DNA of 64,000 bases. It comes from Pisaster brevispinus (taxonomy: Eukaryota; Echinodermata; Asteroidea; Forcipulatida; Asteriidae). The translations under genes and the position numbers were made by a program. The notes below the pieces were generated by a model. It searched no databases and had not been told where the DNA came from. It was given only the letters and a program-made list of their open reading frames with translations. Each line of letters opens with the position of its first letter. Within the stretch, counting starts at the first letter, position 1. Shown here piece by piece: positions 1-11,400 of the stretch. Where the stretch lies: the NCBI GenBank assembly GCA_023634235.1, contig JAMKCF010000003.1:5608958-5672957 (forward strand), given 5' to 3'.

Positions 1-487
1 CTTTGGTGTAACAACTATTTGATGCGCCTTACACACCAGATAAGCAAACTAAGAATCATAATATGCCAATTATTACTATGCTGGTTGACAAAAATGAGAA
101 AGTTGCTGTTAAACAGACGATTTTGACTCGTACCTCTTGATATACTATTAAAGGAAACAAAAATGGTATAAGTTTTAACACTGAACGAATACTTTACTTC
201 AAGTTGCCGTGATGGGTTTTGTACTGGTGAGGTGGGCGTAAAATATTTGCATGGAAATCAACATTCAACTTTGACTCTTACAATACACTTGGCTAATATT
301 ACTAGCAGAAATTATTAGTCCATTTTTGATTAAGTTCAACTCAAGGAAATATGACTTAGAGTATAACTATAGAGGAGGCAGGGAAACGTGATTGGTGAGC
401 ATCGCGCATAATTTGTGGATAAACATTTTATATGGTTTCTTTCAGACCTAAAATGCAGTTCTACTTCGGGTAGGCCTACATAGATTC
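1..487. other. 3' flank of the carboxypeptidase gene
   Basis: AT-rich sequence downstream of the stop codon of the minus-strand carboxypeptidase gene. It should contain that gene's 3' UTR, but I see no clear minus-strand AATAAA signal and no coding potential. Confidence 0.4.
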
Positions 488-3400
488 TTATGGAGCATAC
501 TCGCTGAGGAGGTGGTCCCCAAGAGCCTTCATGGCGGCGAAGGTCTCAATACCCGACTCTTCAATCTGCGATGCGGGGAGGAGGAAGCCGAATTTCCCGG
601 TGTCTCTCAGCTCCATCACGTACGCGTACTTGGCTCCTAGTACGGCGAATCCCCAATCCTCACTACATCCAGAAGCGGCATCTACGAACAAAGAAAAATG
701 TGTACAGTTCGTTGCACAAATCCATCCCAGAATCTATCTTACAAGTCAAGAAAATGTATGCTATGGGTCACTTTAACTGCGATATGCACTATAGCACTTT
801 ACAGAATACCAAAACGGCTGAAGTGGCTTAAATTGCGGAATAAAACACTATCGAGCCCTGCTCAATGTTTGTAATTGATGTTCCAGAAAGAGTTCGTAGT
901 ACTCTAACTTGACCCATCTTGAACACCACCCTGTTTTTAACAGTCCCATATTGATGTAGGAGGTGTAATTATGAACATCGAGTTGATTGACAACGACACT
1001 GCAATAGTTTGGGACTACGTGATCGGGATGTATGGACCACAACATTCGTGTATTATTTAGTGTAAGAACGTTGTTGCTCGGTCGCAATATAGGGATTCCT
1101 ATGGACTCGAAGTCTCCCAAGAAAAATACAATAGGTCAACTTCCCGTGAAACCAATTCGTTTCTCCAGTTTATTATTGATCCTAAAACGAACGGCAAATA
1201 AAAAATTTCATAATTTATATGAGCTTTGTTTACTTAATACTTGACTAATTTTACGGGAGGAAAAAATAACAAGGTTCATAATATCAGATCAATAACTGCG
1301 AAGTGCAACTTACAGAGGGTTCTTGCAGATGGCCCGTATGTGTATTCAGTTCCGTACACAGACTTCAAAGCGTTTACAACCTTTGCTGACGCATCGTCCT
1401 ATTTAAAACAAAGTTAAAAGGGTGGTTCACAATATTGAAAGGGAAGGTAAATAATTTAAATGGGAATCATGTTGTGTTATGCATTTATTTGAAGAGTTAA
1501 AGGTGCTGAAACTGAAGAATGAATTGAGGGTGGGAAGGACCAAAGGTACTATCGGCGTGTGCGGTCTACGGCGTTGACCTCAAATTCGGATGGCCTAGTC
1601 ATTGGAGTGTGGGTTCGAATCCTGGTCATGAGACTTGTAACCTTCGGCAAGACACTTCACCGTAAATAAATTCTCTTAACCCTCGTGTACAAATGGGATT
1701 CTTGCAGGGCTGATAGTATACGGTGTTTGACTAACGCCCTTATAGCAATAATGTGCAGCTTGAGTTTTTACTATCGAAGGAGTTGGACAAGCTTGGTTAA
1801 AGAATGCCTGATGAACATAGAAACTGTTGTAAAACATCTTGATCAAGCTGCCAGGATGTGCTACTAAATAAACCAGTGTTATTGTTGTACTATTGAGGCT
1901 TGGGATGGAAGTCAAAAAATTGTTTGCGAGCACGAACAAAGCAAACCTGCCCGATGGTTATCATGGGTTATCGAAAAACACATAAACACAAATCGCTGAA
2001 GTTTAACAAAAATGCAGTTCAAAATTCTTGTTGCACTTCCGTATTGAGGCATTTCCATGTATTTCATCAAGTTATTCCTACCAGTGAACGTCTTACACGA
2101 ATAATATGGAATCGAGACAGTATTGGGCCCAATTCATCACGATGGTAGACCAAACAATCAGTCACCTTGTTTACGTCATTCAAAGACGTGGGCACGTCGA
2201 AACGGAGGTTACAGTGAAATGGGCTAGCGTCTATTTATGTTTATACAATGTTTCCACGAGGAAACCTGCAAAATAAGAGTCTTTTATCACATTCTTACAT
2301 GGTCTGAGCTCTCAGTTGGGAGAGCGGCAAACGCAGAGTAAGACCAAGGTGACAGCAACAGTTGGGAGTAGCTATGGAAGTCGATGAAATTCACAAATGT
2401 CTGCGTCTGTTTAAGTTTGAGAAGGAAAGAAGTGGTGTCGGCAACCTCTGGCTCAGAGTGGACATTTGGTCCACGGTAGGTATCAGAGCACTTCTGAGTA
2501 CTCGCCCCTTGTCCTGTAAGTCAATGGGAAATTAGTTTAATTAGGTCAGTTAAAATGTACCCAATTATATACAAACATTATCTGACGTATGCAAAATGTT
2601 ACCAAAATGAGTATAGGAGCTGAACGTTAATTGGTATACACTTTTACGAGACATGCAAAAAAAATGTAAAAATGCCTTATAATTTTTATTTTTTATTTTG
2701 TTAACTATTATTTTAAACAATCGGCTTTTTTTGATGTGACAACAACATAAGCAATATATACCAGTAAGGCTTAGGGCCACGGGGAAATATGAAAACAATT
2801 CATCTTTACCTATTCCCTATTCTGAAGGGGCGGTTCAGATGTACCGTACATGAAAACATTCCAAAAGATCAACACAAGCTTTTGTTATTCTAAACTTCCC
2901 ACTGAAAGTGCTTTAAAGAAATCCGATTATATAAATTGTGAACTAATGAGCTTTTGTTTATAAACCTATTAGGCAAGATCGTTATCATGGTTCCTGAATG
3001 AATGGTTTGATAATTATCATACCTACCTCCCCATCTGTAATCATAGTTTCTGTTGGGGTCTGTCCCAATGCAGACTTGTGCGCCGAACTTTGAACGGGTC
3101 TTTCGCCACAAACGATCCTTGAGTTTTAAACATCGAAAAAGTTGAAATAATAGATTGTGACAATATTATGTTTTTACGATAACCATTTGCATAATTTCAA
3201 ACTATTATAAAATTATATCTGTCAAAACTAAGAACTAAGAACACCACTGGTTCTTTTTGGAACCGCAGAGGGAAACTAAAACTATTTTTGTCTACATACG
3301 TTAGTCCATGTGTAAGAGTAGCCATCAACGTTCAATTGGGGCACAATGTAGATATCGAAGGTATCTAACATCTTTGTCACTGTGTCATCGGAACCGTATT

Positions 3401-6195
3401 CTTCGGCGAGCTATGGAAACAAAACCAAAGTGTACCTCGTCAACAAAAAACAATTATTATCAACTAGAATGAAGGGTTTGACGGTTTTCTGTCATGGGGG
3501 TAAACGACCAAAACAAAAGCGAGAAAAGCAAAATGTGATGAGCGCAATTTGACGAATTTGAACAGAAAATACCATATTTTTTAGTAATTTTTTGTTCGTA
3601 AAGATCAGGTAATACTTAATGACTGGTTCTATAAACTTATGTCCGTGGTACTAAAATGTACGTATGGCTTTGATTTTATGGCTATATAAATGCACCAAGC
3701 GACACCAAACGTGTGGTGGCCAATTGGCATGGGACAACTAGCTCGCCTGATGGGTTTTTGAGCTTGAGCCTATTATTTCCTCCAGTTTATCAACTTGTGG
3801 CTTACTTTAAAGCTCGGACATTTCCTGAACGTCTGCCTCTGACGTCATCAACTGGCACTATTAATCAACGGGTTAACTTACGGATTTGGCGAGGTACAAC
3901 ACAGTAGCAGGAGACACCCATTCACGAGCGTGGATACCACCCTGCCAGTAAATAGCGGGCTTTTGGAAACCGGCACTTCCCATCTGAAATAACAAAAATG
4001 TAACTCACAGATAAAACAAACTATTCCAAATAAAGAACACCGTTGCATTATCTGGGCCTGAATTTCATGGAACATAGAAAAGGGGACCAGCCTATATTGC
4101 GTCACGAGATGCGTGGCTTCAAACAATTATTAGTATTTTGTATTTATTTGTAATTATAATAAGGGAATATTTCCCGCGAGCAACGGGATAGAGAGCTAAC
4201 CTACCTTGATGGCGTTAATTGCACGGCCTTCGAATGACGTGGCAATCTGGAAGCTCTGTACAAAGCTGTATTCGGCTGCAAAGTCCTTAACCCATTGCTG
4301 GATCTGTAAACAGGAATTAACAAGTTTTCGCTTTATTTCTTGCACCAAACTGAGCCTAAAGGCAAACAAATATAGTCTGGCTCGTTTTAAGAGTTGCTGC
4401 ATGTTGACCCCTTGCAGACGCGGAACACATACTATCATTAAGACCATTTTAAAGATCAATTTCTGTGTGTACATTTTTACTCCAAAAATGGGGAACAGGA
4501 TATCCTAGAAAGTTAGCTGCGCGTGCATGGGCGACGGTCTAATAATCCTATGCGTGGGGCGTGGTATTTTATCCAGCTTCTATGTGAAGTGAAGGTTTCA
4601 AAACAAAATTAAGACAAAACAAAATCCAAATCTATTTGTTTTTCAAATGTAAACCAGGGTCATAATAATGTAATGTGCAATCGATGGGAACAATGGATAC
4701 CTCAGCATAAGTGTGATAAATTGTGTAGTCGAATGACACGGCGCTGAGGCTGACGTCACGCTGCATTTGGGAATCGGCGACGGCTTGTACGTCATCGATC
4801 ATGACGTCATAAGAGATGCCACGACCTTCGAGGGCTTCTTTGAGGGAAGTCTGGAGTGTGGGCGACACCATTACGTCCACGGGGCGGTCAAGGCGTCCGG
4901 TATTCTGCCAGAAATCAAGCTGTGGAAGACATTAAAGTTTTTGGAAACGTTCATTTCTTGCATTAGTCCGTCAAACTTGCCCAACATCTTAAAACAGTAT
5001 ACTGTAGGCCTATTTTAAATCGATAAGTTCTCAACGCAATGTTGTTGTTCTTAATTTATTTTCAGTTGTTTGCTTCATTTTAAGCTATATAGGCCTACTG
5101 TAGTAACCAGAGTTCAGAGACAGAACCGTAAAAACACTGTGAGAACAAAAACACTGTGAAACTACCTGGTTGTGCCAGACAGTAACAAAATCAGATAACC
5201 ATATCATATTGTTTATTTCATTGAAATGCTTCAGAATAAAAAGCTTCCTATTGCCAAATTGATGTTTGCGACAAATTGAATTATTTTCATTTGTAAATGA
5301 CGTGGAAGAATTTTGGCCCTACCTTAGATGCAAACACATCCTTCAATGAATTCACCCATTCTAGCTCCGATGTATCACGTGGCTGTATGCGGATGGTCTG
5401 GTACCTGTATATTGAAAAAATATCACGGTGTTAAAAAACAAAACATACCAGCAAAAAATTGGCCTGAGAAGTATTTCAATCAGAATTTAAGAACAATAAA
5501 TCATAATCACCTTATTTTATAGCAGTCTTTTATCCAAACAGATCTAAGCACTTTATAATAGGTCCATGCACATAATCGTATGCAAATGTTAGCAATAACT
5601 AATACTGTTTGGCAGTAACTTAAAGGCAAAGTATACATTTGGTTTTTGGAACCGTTCGGTTGTTTTAATCCTACATACATATAGATGTATACAATAAAAC
5701 TAACCTGTGAAAGTTTCATTTCAAAAGGTGGTCGCGTTTTTTAGACATCACCGAAAATCCGGAGCGAATATGTTCACGCAGGAAGAGTGATCCACAATAG
5801 GAAGAAACAATCTGAGAAACGTTTCTCAGATTCAAATTTTGGGGGATAAAAAACTGATATCTTTTTCCATAAAAGCTCAATCTTTGGGCCGGTGTTTACA
5901 GAACAAAAGAAGAATTCAGGTGTTTTACATCGACACGATTGGGTCAGTTGTTCAAAGTAGTACTTCTACTGATATCTTTTTCCATAACCACATGATTTTG
6001 AATTGAAATGTTTCTCAAGAGTCGAAAGCTGCTGTACTTCTAACCAAGTAAATTGTTATTGCCATTAGTTTGTTTAGAGTAATTACCTTTAGAAGTATAC
6101 TTTCCCCTTAAGGATAATATTTAACGTACTTACCCGTCATAGCGAACAGCAACAGCGCACACCAACACTGTGGCAAGCACAATTAACAATTTCAT
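488..6195 (-). CDS. Zinc metallocarboxypeptidase precursor (M14A, carboxypeptidase A/B type), 10 exons
   Basis: Secreted pancreatic-type carboxypeptidase zymogen that removes C-terminal residues from peptides. Exons in transcription order: 6195-6134, 5404-5323, 4919-4701, 4303-4205, 3983-3882, 3410-3300, 3117-3027, 2513-2299, 1398-1314, 681-488. All introns are GT-AG, phases agree, and the total is 1260 nt (419 aa), the usual family length. Exon 1 encodes a signal peptide beginning [17 protein letters not shown]. Exons 2-3 encode the activation propeptide; the mature enzyme probably starts after QMQR near residue 105. Zinc ligands are H172 and E175 in HAREW, plus H302 in FHSYSQ. R230 and N247/R248 (bovine R127, N144, R145) bind the substrate carboxylate. 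Y356 (Y248) is split across the last intron, and E379 in ELRDTG (E270) is the general base. The S1' pocket looks B-like: S313 (207), S351 (243) and E363 (255). The start is the only ATG that gives a signal peptide. Substrate preference is inferred. Confidence 0.93.
1550..1720 (+). mobile_element. SINE of the GCAAGACACTT family
   Basis: GAGTGTGGGTTCGAATCCTG, then CTTCGGCAAGACACTTCACC, then GATTCTTGCAGGGCTG. It lies in a carboxypeptidase intron between exons 8 and 9. Confidence 0.6.
5620..6111. mobile_element. MITE with TTAA ends, inside carboxypeptidase intron 1
   Basis: The ends are inverted copies, TTAAAGGCAAAGTATAC on the left and the complement of TTAAGGGGAAAGTATAC on the right. TTAA-bounded termini suggest a piggyBac-like non-autonomous element (inference). 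Related copies lie at 48490-48882, 57715-58015 and 61664-61740. This copy carries a secondary insertion at 5873-5967. Confidence 0.75.
5853..5987. mobile_element. 95-bp retroposon-like insert with a 20-bp target duplication
   Basis: The 20-mer ACTGATATCTTTTTCCATAA occurs at 5853-5872 and again at 5968-5987 with no mismatch. Between them is 95 bp beginning AAGCTCAATCTTTGGGCCGG. Sister MITE copies read through the junction without the insert (reverse complement near 48620-48645 and 57840-57870). A second copy of the insert begins near 7372 and resumes near 7959. I do not recognise the parent RNA or element. Confidence 0.75.
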
Positions 6196-6254
6196 CTTGA
6201 AATGATGATCATTGACTCCTCTCAAGAACGGTCTTGTAGAGTGTGACTCCACAT

Positions 6255-6290
6255 CGCCTGGCTACTGCCTTTTAAAGAAAGACGCACCGC
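6255..6290 (-). promoter_or_regulatory. Possible TATA-like promoter element of the carboxypeptidase gene
   Basis: On the minus strand a TTTAAAA stretch lies about 75-80 nt upstream of the carboxypeptidase ATG, a plausible TATA-box position for a short 5' UTR. Only the motif and its spacing support this. Confidence 0.3.
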
Positions 6291-6774
6291 ATGGCAGTAT
6301 CGTCCGCAATCAAGGTCCGTGTGGTACTTAGGATTGCGGTTCCTCATTCATCCGATAAACAAAATATCGTAATTAGTGGTGTATGTACAAGTTATCAACT
6401 CTACAATTCTCTGGAACCACAGGAAAGTATCGTGAGAAATCAGCAATTTACACACATCTGTGGGAGAAATCAGCTGTCGCACTCTGATACTGGCATCAAA
6501 ATAGGACATAAGGAGTAAGGACATTCACACGAAAACACGCCCCCTGCATCAAATTAATACATTGTAATCCGTTGATATATTAGAAATAGTAAAAAGTTAC
6601 CCGCATATTCTAACACAATTATCCTTCAAATTTGCTGTCGAGAATGTACCAGCAAATTATCGTTTCAACGCTTGCAAACAGCTACAGAAATTGAGCCTGT
6701 ATTTTTATGCAGTGACAATGTGTAAGATACAAAATAGATTGGCATGACCGGTTCAAAATTCTTGGACCATAAAT

Positions 6775-6870
6775 AAATAAATAGCTCAGTTGATATAGCA
6801 CTGGCATGTAAATATGGGGTGCGCAGGTTCAAATTCCGCTTTAGTAAATTGTTCTGTTTACACAAAAATG
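6775..6870 (+). mobile_element. tRNA-derived SINE head (A box and B box)
   Basis: TAGCTCAGTTGATATAGCAC resembles a tRNA D-arm/A box and GGTTCAAATTCC a B box, at tRNA-like spacing. The anticodon and acceptor arms do not pair, so it is SINE-like and not a tRNA gene. Relatives lie on the minus strand at 26155-26222 and 62455-62520. Confidence 0.6.
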
Positions 6871-6900
6871 ACTCATAGGAACGAAAAACAACAGCAGCAA

Positions 6901-6970
6901 CAATAACAACGACGACGACGACGACGACTAGTACATTAACAACAACGACGACAACGACGACGACGACGAC

Positions 6971-7024
<54 letters not shown>

Positions 7025-7043
7025 AAAACACACACACACACCC
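6901..7043. repeat. GAC/GGC trinucleotide microsatellite followed by a CA tract
   Basis: An array of GAC and CGA triplets with a central run of GGC, grading into a CA-rich dinucleotide tract near 7028. Translation gives homopolymers (poly-Val or poly-Ala on the minus strand), so the open frames here are repeat artefacts. Confidence 0.95.
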
Positions 7044-7371
7044 ACACACGAACAAAAAATCTTTCAGTTACGCCCCATTGGTTTTTAACATGGGATGATG
7101 TCGAGCACGTGCTTGGTTGGGTACTGCTGCCTGTTGTGAAAGTCACCGGTATCAACGAAACACTAATCCACGCAAGCACAAGCATATATTTTGTTATATT
7201 TGCAATTATTTACAAACAATAATGTACATTCACGATCTCTTTGGGGACAAAGCAAACAATACATTCACGATCTTCTCCCAAGTTTGTGACGCCTCACCAA
7301 CAGCTAATGGAACGGTCAACTATGTACACGGCCAATTTTACATGGTTTGATTAAATAGTTTATAAGCTATA

Positions 7372-8032
7372 TCTTTGGGCCGGTGTTTATGTTCCGTCCC
7401 AACTTGATAATTGTCCCAAAGTTGGGACTGGTCAACTTGAGTGTTAAAGTTGGGACGTCCCAACTATAACACTGCTGCAGACGCACAAGCTGATGCGATC
7501 GGCGTTAATTAACAAGATTCTTTATTTCAACGGGTCTCGGCTCCTTATACAAACTCATGTCAAAACTGTCATGATGGAGCGAGCAGGTGCCCAGGACGAG
7601 CTTAGTATACTCGCTAACTCGGCGTAAATGGTGTCTTTAGAAGGTTCTGACACCGGCCTCATGCTCATGCTCATGCCGGGTGAAAGCTTTCAGTCTCAAA
7701 ATAGGCATAAGCATTTAATTTCCCTTCTCTTGGAAAACCAAAATTCTAACTAATTTCAAATATTCTCAAGGGCAAGGGAAAGTGGTCTTAAAAACTTCAT
7801 ACTTTGATACTTACTATATTATTATGTTTTTGGTTTATTCATGGGGGTGATTTGTGTTTACTGCGATCCCAACTATAGTTGGGACGTCCCAACTTTAACA
7901 CTCAAGTTGGGACCAGTCCCAACTATAGTTGGGACGATTGTCAAGTTGGGGCGGAACATTTACAGAACAAAGAAGGATTTGGGTGTTTTACAGCGACACA
8001 ATTGGGTCAGTTGTTCAAAGTACTACTTAGTG
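7372..8032. mobile_element. Second copy of the 95-bp retroposon-like sequence, split by a MITE
   Basis: CTTTGGGCCGGTGTTTA ends at 7389. The sequence resumes at 7959 with TTTACAGAACAAAG and continues collinearly with 5897-5965 through the shared TTGGGTCAGTTGTTCAAAGTA. The interrupting DNA is the MITE at 7390-7958. No long direct repeat is obvious around this copy. Confidence 0.7.
7390..7958. mobile_element. 569-bp MITE with long palindromic inverted repeats and TTTA target duplication
   Basis: Termini are TGTTCCGTCCCAACTTGA and its complement (GGGGCGGAACA), flanked by TTTA at 7386-7389 and 7959-7962. The pre-insertion site is preserved in the other 95-bp repeat copy near 5897. The arms extend well beyond 100 bp and contain self-complementary GTTGGGACGTCCCAAC units. 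It has no coding capacity. A second, shorter copy is at 34297-34600. Confidence 0.85.
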
Positions 8033-8495
8033 ACTCGTGCTTACAATGAGGGCGCTGGTATACCGAGATCCGTGCACCACATCAGGAAGTCAGCAGCTTT
8101 CACAAATATAGTGCTCCTGCCATTGCGAAATTGTGCTCATGCATAATGTCGTATACATTCTAAAGGAATGAAGTTTGTTCCATAAAAGTGAATGTAAATC
8201 ACAGGCATAAAAAGCAATATTTTGTTAAGGGCCGATATGCATTATATCTACGTGACGTTTCAATAACAACACAACCGCATGGTTGGTTAAAATGAAAAGA
8301 GTTTCGCACGGTAGATGGGCCAATTCTGTTAGCATAAAGGAACACAGAAAAATAAACTGACAAGGACCTTTCGTATTCCAATGTACTTAACTGTGAAGGC
8401 CGCGTTCCCTTAGTGCTTGCTTACACTGAAACGGAGCTGTTTCGAGAATGCAGTAGTGGTTATAACTAACTAGCATTTAACTGTTCTCTATAACT

Positions 8496-11400
8496 ATGTT
8501 ACCAACCGTGTTGATATTAGTTTGTTGTGGAGGATTCCTTACTGATTCAGCAGTATGTGGTGAGTAGTTTCCAGAAGATAGAAAATCTCTAAACTGACCT
8601 ATAAAGAGGTTTATTGGTTAAATATTAGATAAGTAATCCTTACCCCCTTTTGATGGTTATCATGGTCACCATGAAGGTAAACCCTTGTTCGTCATATATG
8701 ACATGTCTTCTTTGTTATCGATGGTTTCGGTTACTAAAGGAATATCATGACATTTTAAGTGGAAATGGTGTTCCAATTCCTTTTTGGAAAGCATACTGTT
8801 CCCATATCAAATGGTGTTTTTATATGATTAAAATAGAACAATGCTCTGGTACAATTTGGCATTCAGACGGGTTCCAAAAGGCTTTTCGAGCAGGGCCCAG
8901 TAGAGCTGCTTTATGAACTAAATATTGCTGAACAATTTTCTGCTAAACAAAAAGGAGCAGGATGCCAGTCAGAGATGGTACATGTGACATAGTATGTGGC
9001 TGGTAACCTCTCGTAAGCAGATTTGTTATTGTGCTTAAGCAGCTCTCTATGAAACCGGGCCCTGGAAAAGAGCACCGTGATAAAAGAAGACACAGACAAT
9101 ACAAACGGTGTGCAAAGTTTCTTGTATACATTAAAATACTATTTATTTCCTCTTTCAGCACTGCAAACCAACGTTGGACGAGAATTCCTCTTTGGGTTTG
9201 CTGAAAACTACCGGCCAAATGCTGACCCGTCAGTTATTATCACAAACATGTCCCCATTGGGTCACGAGATCGTCACCATCAACATCAGTACACCTGTACA
9301 CGGGCTCTTGGAGACCGTTCACCTGCAGGGCTTGGACAGCTCCAAGCAGATCACACTGCCTCGGGAGCTTGTACCATACGGTGAATCGCCAGATCTTTCT
9401 GCCATCTTCGTGCATGCCGATGACGACATCGCCGTGTACGCCATCAACGACGCCCACGACCGATCAATGGACGGGTTCACGGTTCTACCCAAAAAGTCTT
9501 TGGGAACCGAATACTTTGTTGCAACTTATGAACCCTCCTTGGTTTCACAGATGCTCTTCATTTCTACTGATGATGACACTGTGGTTCACATTTATCTATC
9601 AAACCATGTTGTCTACAAAAAAATCGACATTGAAGCAGGCCGACTGATCACTATTGATGCAAGTAAGTATGAGGTGTTCTTGCTGGAAAGTGACGGGGAC
9701 TTGACTGGAACCAGGATCACGTCTAATAAACCTCTAGCAGTTTTAAGTGGGAACAGGTGTGCGTTTGTCCCAGTGGGTGTGTTGACATGCGACCATCTTA
9801 CTGAGATGCTTCCCCCTTTCACCCAGTGGGGCAAGACCTTTGTGATCATGCCATTTCTGGGCCGCTCTTCCGGTGATATTTATCGCGTCATCGCTGGACG
9901 CGATGACACGGAAGTTACTATCAAATCTGAGAGGTACATTTTAAACGAGAAAGAGTTTAAGGACGTCGACATTTCGCATGGCCAGACGAGTCTCATTCAG
10001 TCTAGCAAACCTGTGCTCGTTGTTCAGTATGCCAAGAGCTTCGCAGCTGATGGGGTAACCGGTGATCCATCCTTGACGATTGTACCTCCAATGGAGCAGA
10101 GTGTTAATTTGGTTAAACTAACTACTTATAACACTACAAAGGACCTGCAGTCAGTCGAGAATTACGTGAACATCTATGCCACGTGTAAGGAGATGTACTA
10201 CTCCAACCTCACACTGGACGGGAAGGTGATTCGAGACATCGTCTCCCCTGATCGGATCGTCCGGGTAGACCGTTCAGACTACTGTGCCGTGGGGTTTCAC
10301 ATTGCCCACGGATTCCACACCGTCGCCCCGGGACCGCAAGGGTTTGAGAGCTTCATTGCCATTGCCTACGGTTTTGCCCAGGGAAATTCGTATGCGTGGC
10401 CGGCGGGTCTCGCAACAAGCCATATCGTCTGTGAATACTTGTCACCCAGTAGAGGCCTCCAGTACTATGATTGCACGAGAGGGATAATGGAAGTGAAAAT
10501 TCCATGTAACGCAACCGAGGTTAAAGTCGTTGAAAAATGCATCAATGCAGATTGTGTGAGCTATGGTAAGCAATGGTGTCAACATTTTGGTTTACTATCG
10601 TTAGACGAAATTTCGAGGGAGCCAGGGAATTGAGGCTGCCCCCCTCGGTAAAGAAGTGACGGGGGATGTAGCCCTGTCACTCAGAACACTCCCCCACTTT
10701 TCCTCCCACTGAAGTCACGCCCCAATATTGTGTCTATGCCGCCGCTTGCCCCCCCCCCCAAAAAAAAAAAATCCATCAACATCAACAAACAAACAAACAA
10801 ACAAACAAACAAACAAACAAACACCCCAACCAACCAGCAAGCAAGCAAGCAAGCAAACAAACAAACACCCCAATAAACAAAAAAACAAACAAACCCACAA
10901 ACACCCCAAAACAAACGAACAAAAACCATACCAAAAAAAACACCCCAACAAACAAAAACAAAAACAAACAAACAAAACACACACACGCAAGTGTGTAAAC
11001 ACCTCCAATCGGGGACCTCCTATTGTCCCTCTTTTGTTTGGACTTTAACTTTTTGGCAACAGCTCCCATTGGTTTTGTACACAATTTCCAACTGGGGACC
11101 TTTACCCAACCGGGGACCCTATTGTCCTCTTTTGTTATAGGTCCCCAGTTTGAATGTGAAAACAAACTCACACACACACAAACACCCCAACAAACAAAAA
11201 CAAACCATGGCTGGTCATGCCACTGCCTTTTGAAGAGACACTGAATCCCTTGTAGCCCAATGCACCTGATTAGTAGTCACGTAATTAATATTCATGTGTT
11301 ACATTAGTGATCTTAACTGCACTGAATATAAACGGTGCTATGGCGTGTCCACTCATTCAGGAACCAACCCATTATGTCATAGAACTACATATACTTTGCA

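Larger units (their letters stand above)
6196..8495. other. Divergent intergenic region between carboxypeptidase and IgGFc-binding-like genes
   Basis: This 2.3-kb region should hold both promoters. It contains a tRNA-derived SINE, a long GAC/GGC microsatellite and a MITE, listed separately. I see no additional coding exon. Confidence 0.6.

Noticed and set aside
2299..2345. tRNA-like GCTCTCAGTTGGGAGAGC on the plus strand
   Set aside because: It is part of carboxypeptidase exon 8 on the minus strand; no B box follows.
6665..7185. Poly-Val, poly-Ala and poly-Ser/Pro open frames on the minus strand
   Set aside because: They are direct translations of the GAC/GGC microsatellite.
9613..9849. Minus-strand frame opposite IgGFc exon 2
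   Set aside because: Shadow of a strongly supported plus-strand exon.
10681..11177. Cys/Phe/Leu-rich minus-strand frames resembling membrane proteins
   Set aside because: They translate the AAAC/CAAA low-complexity tract.
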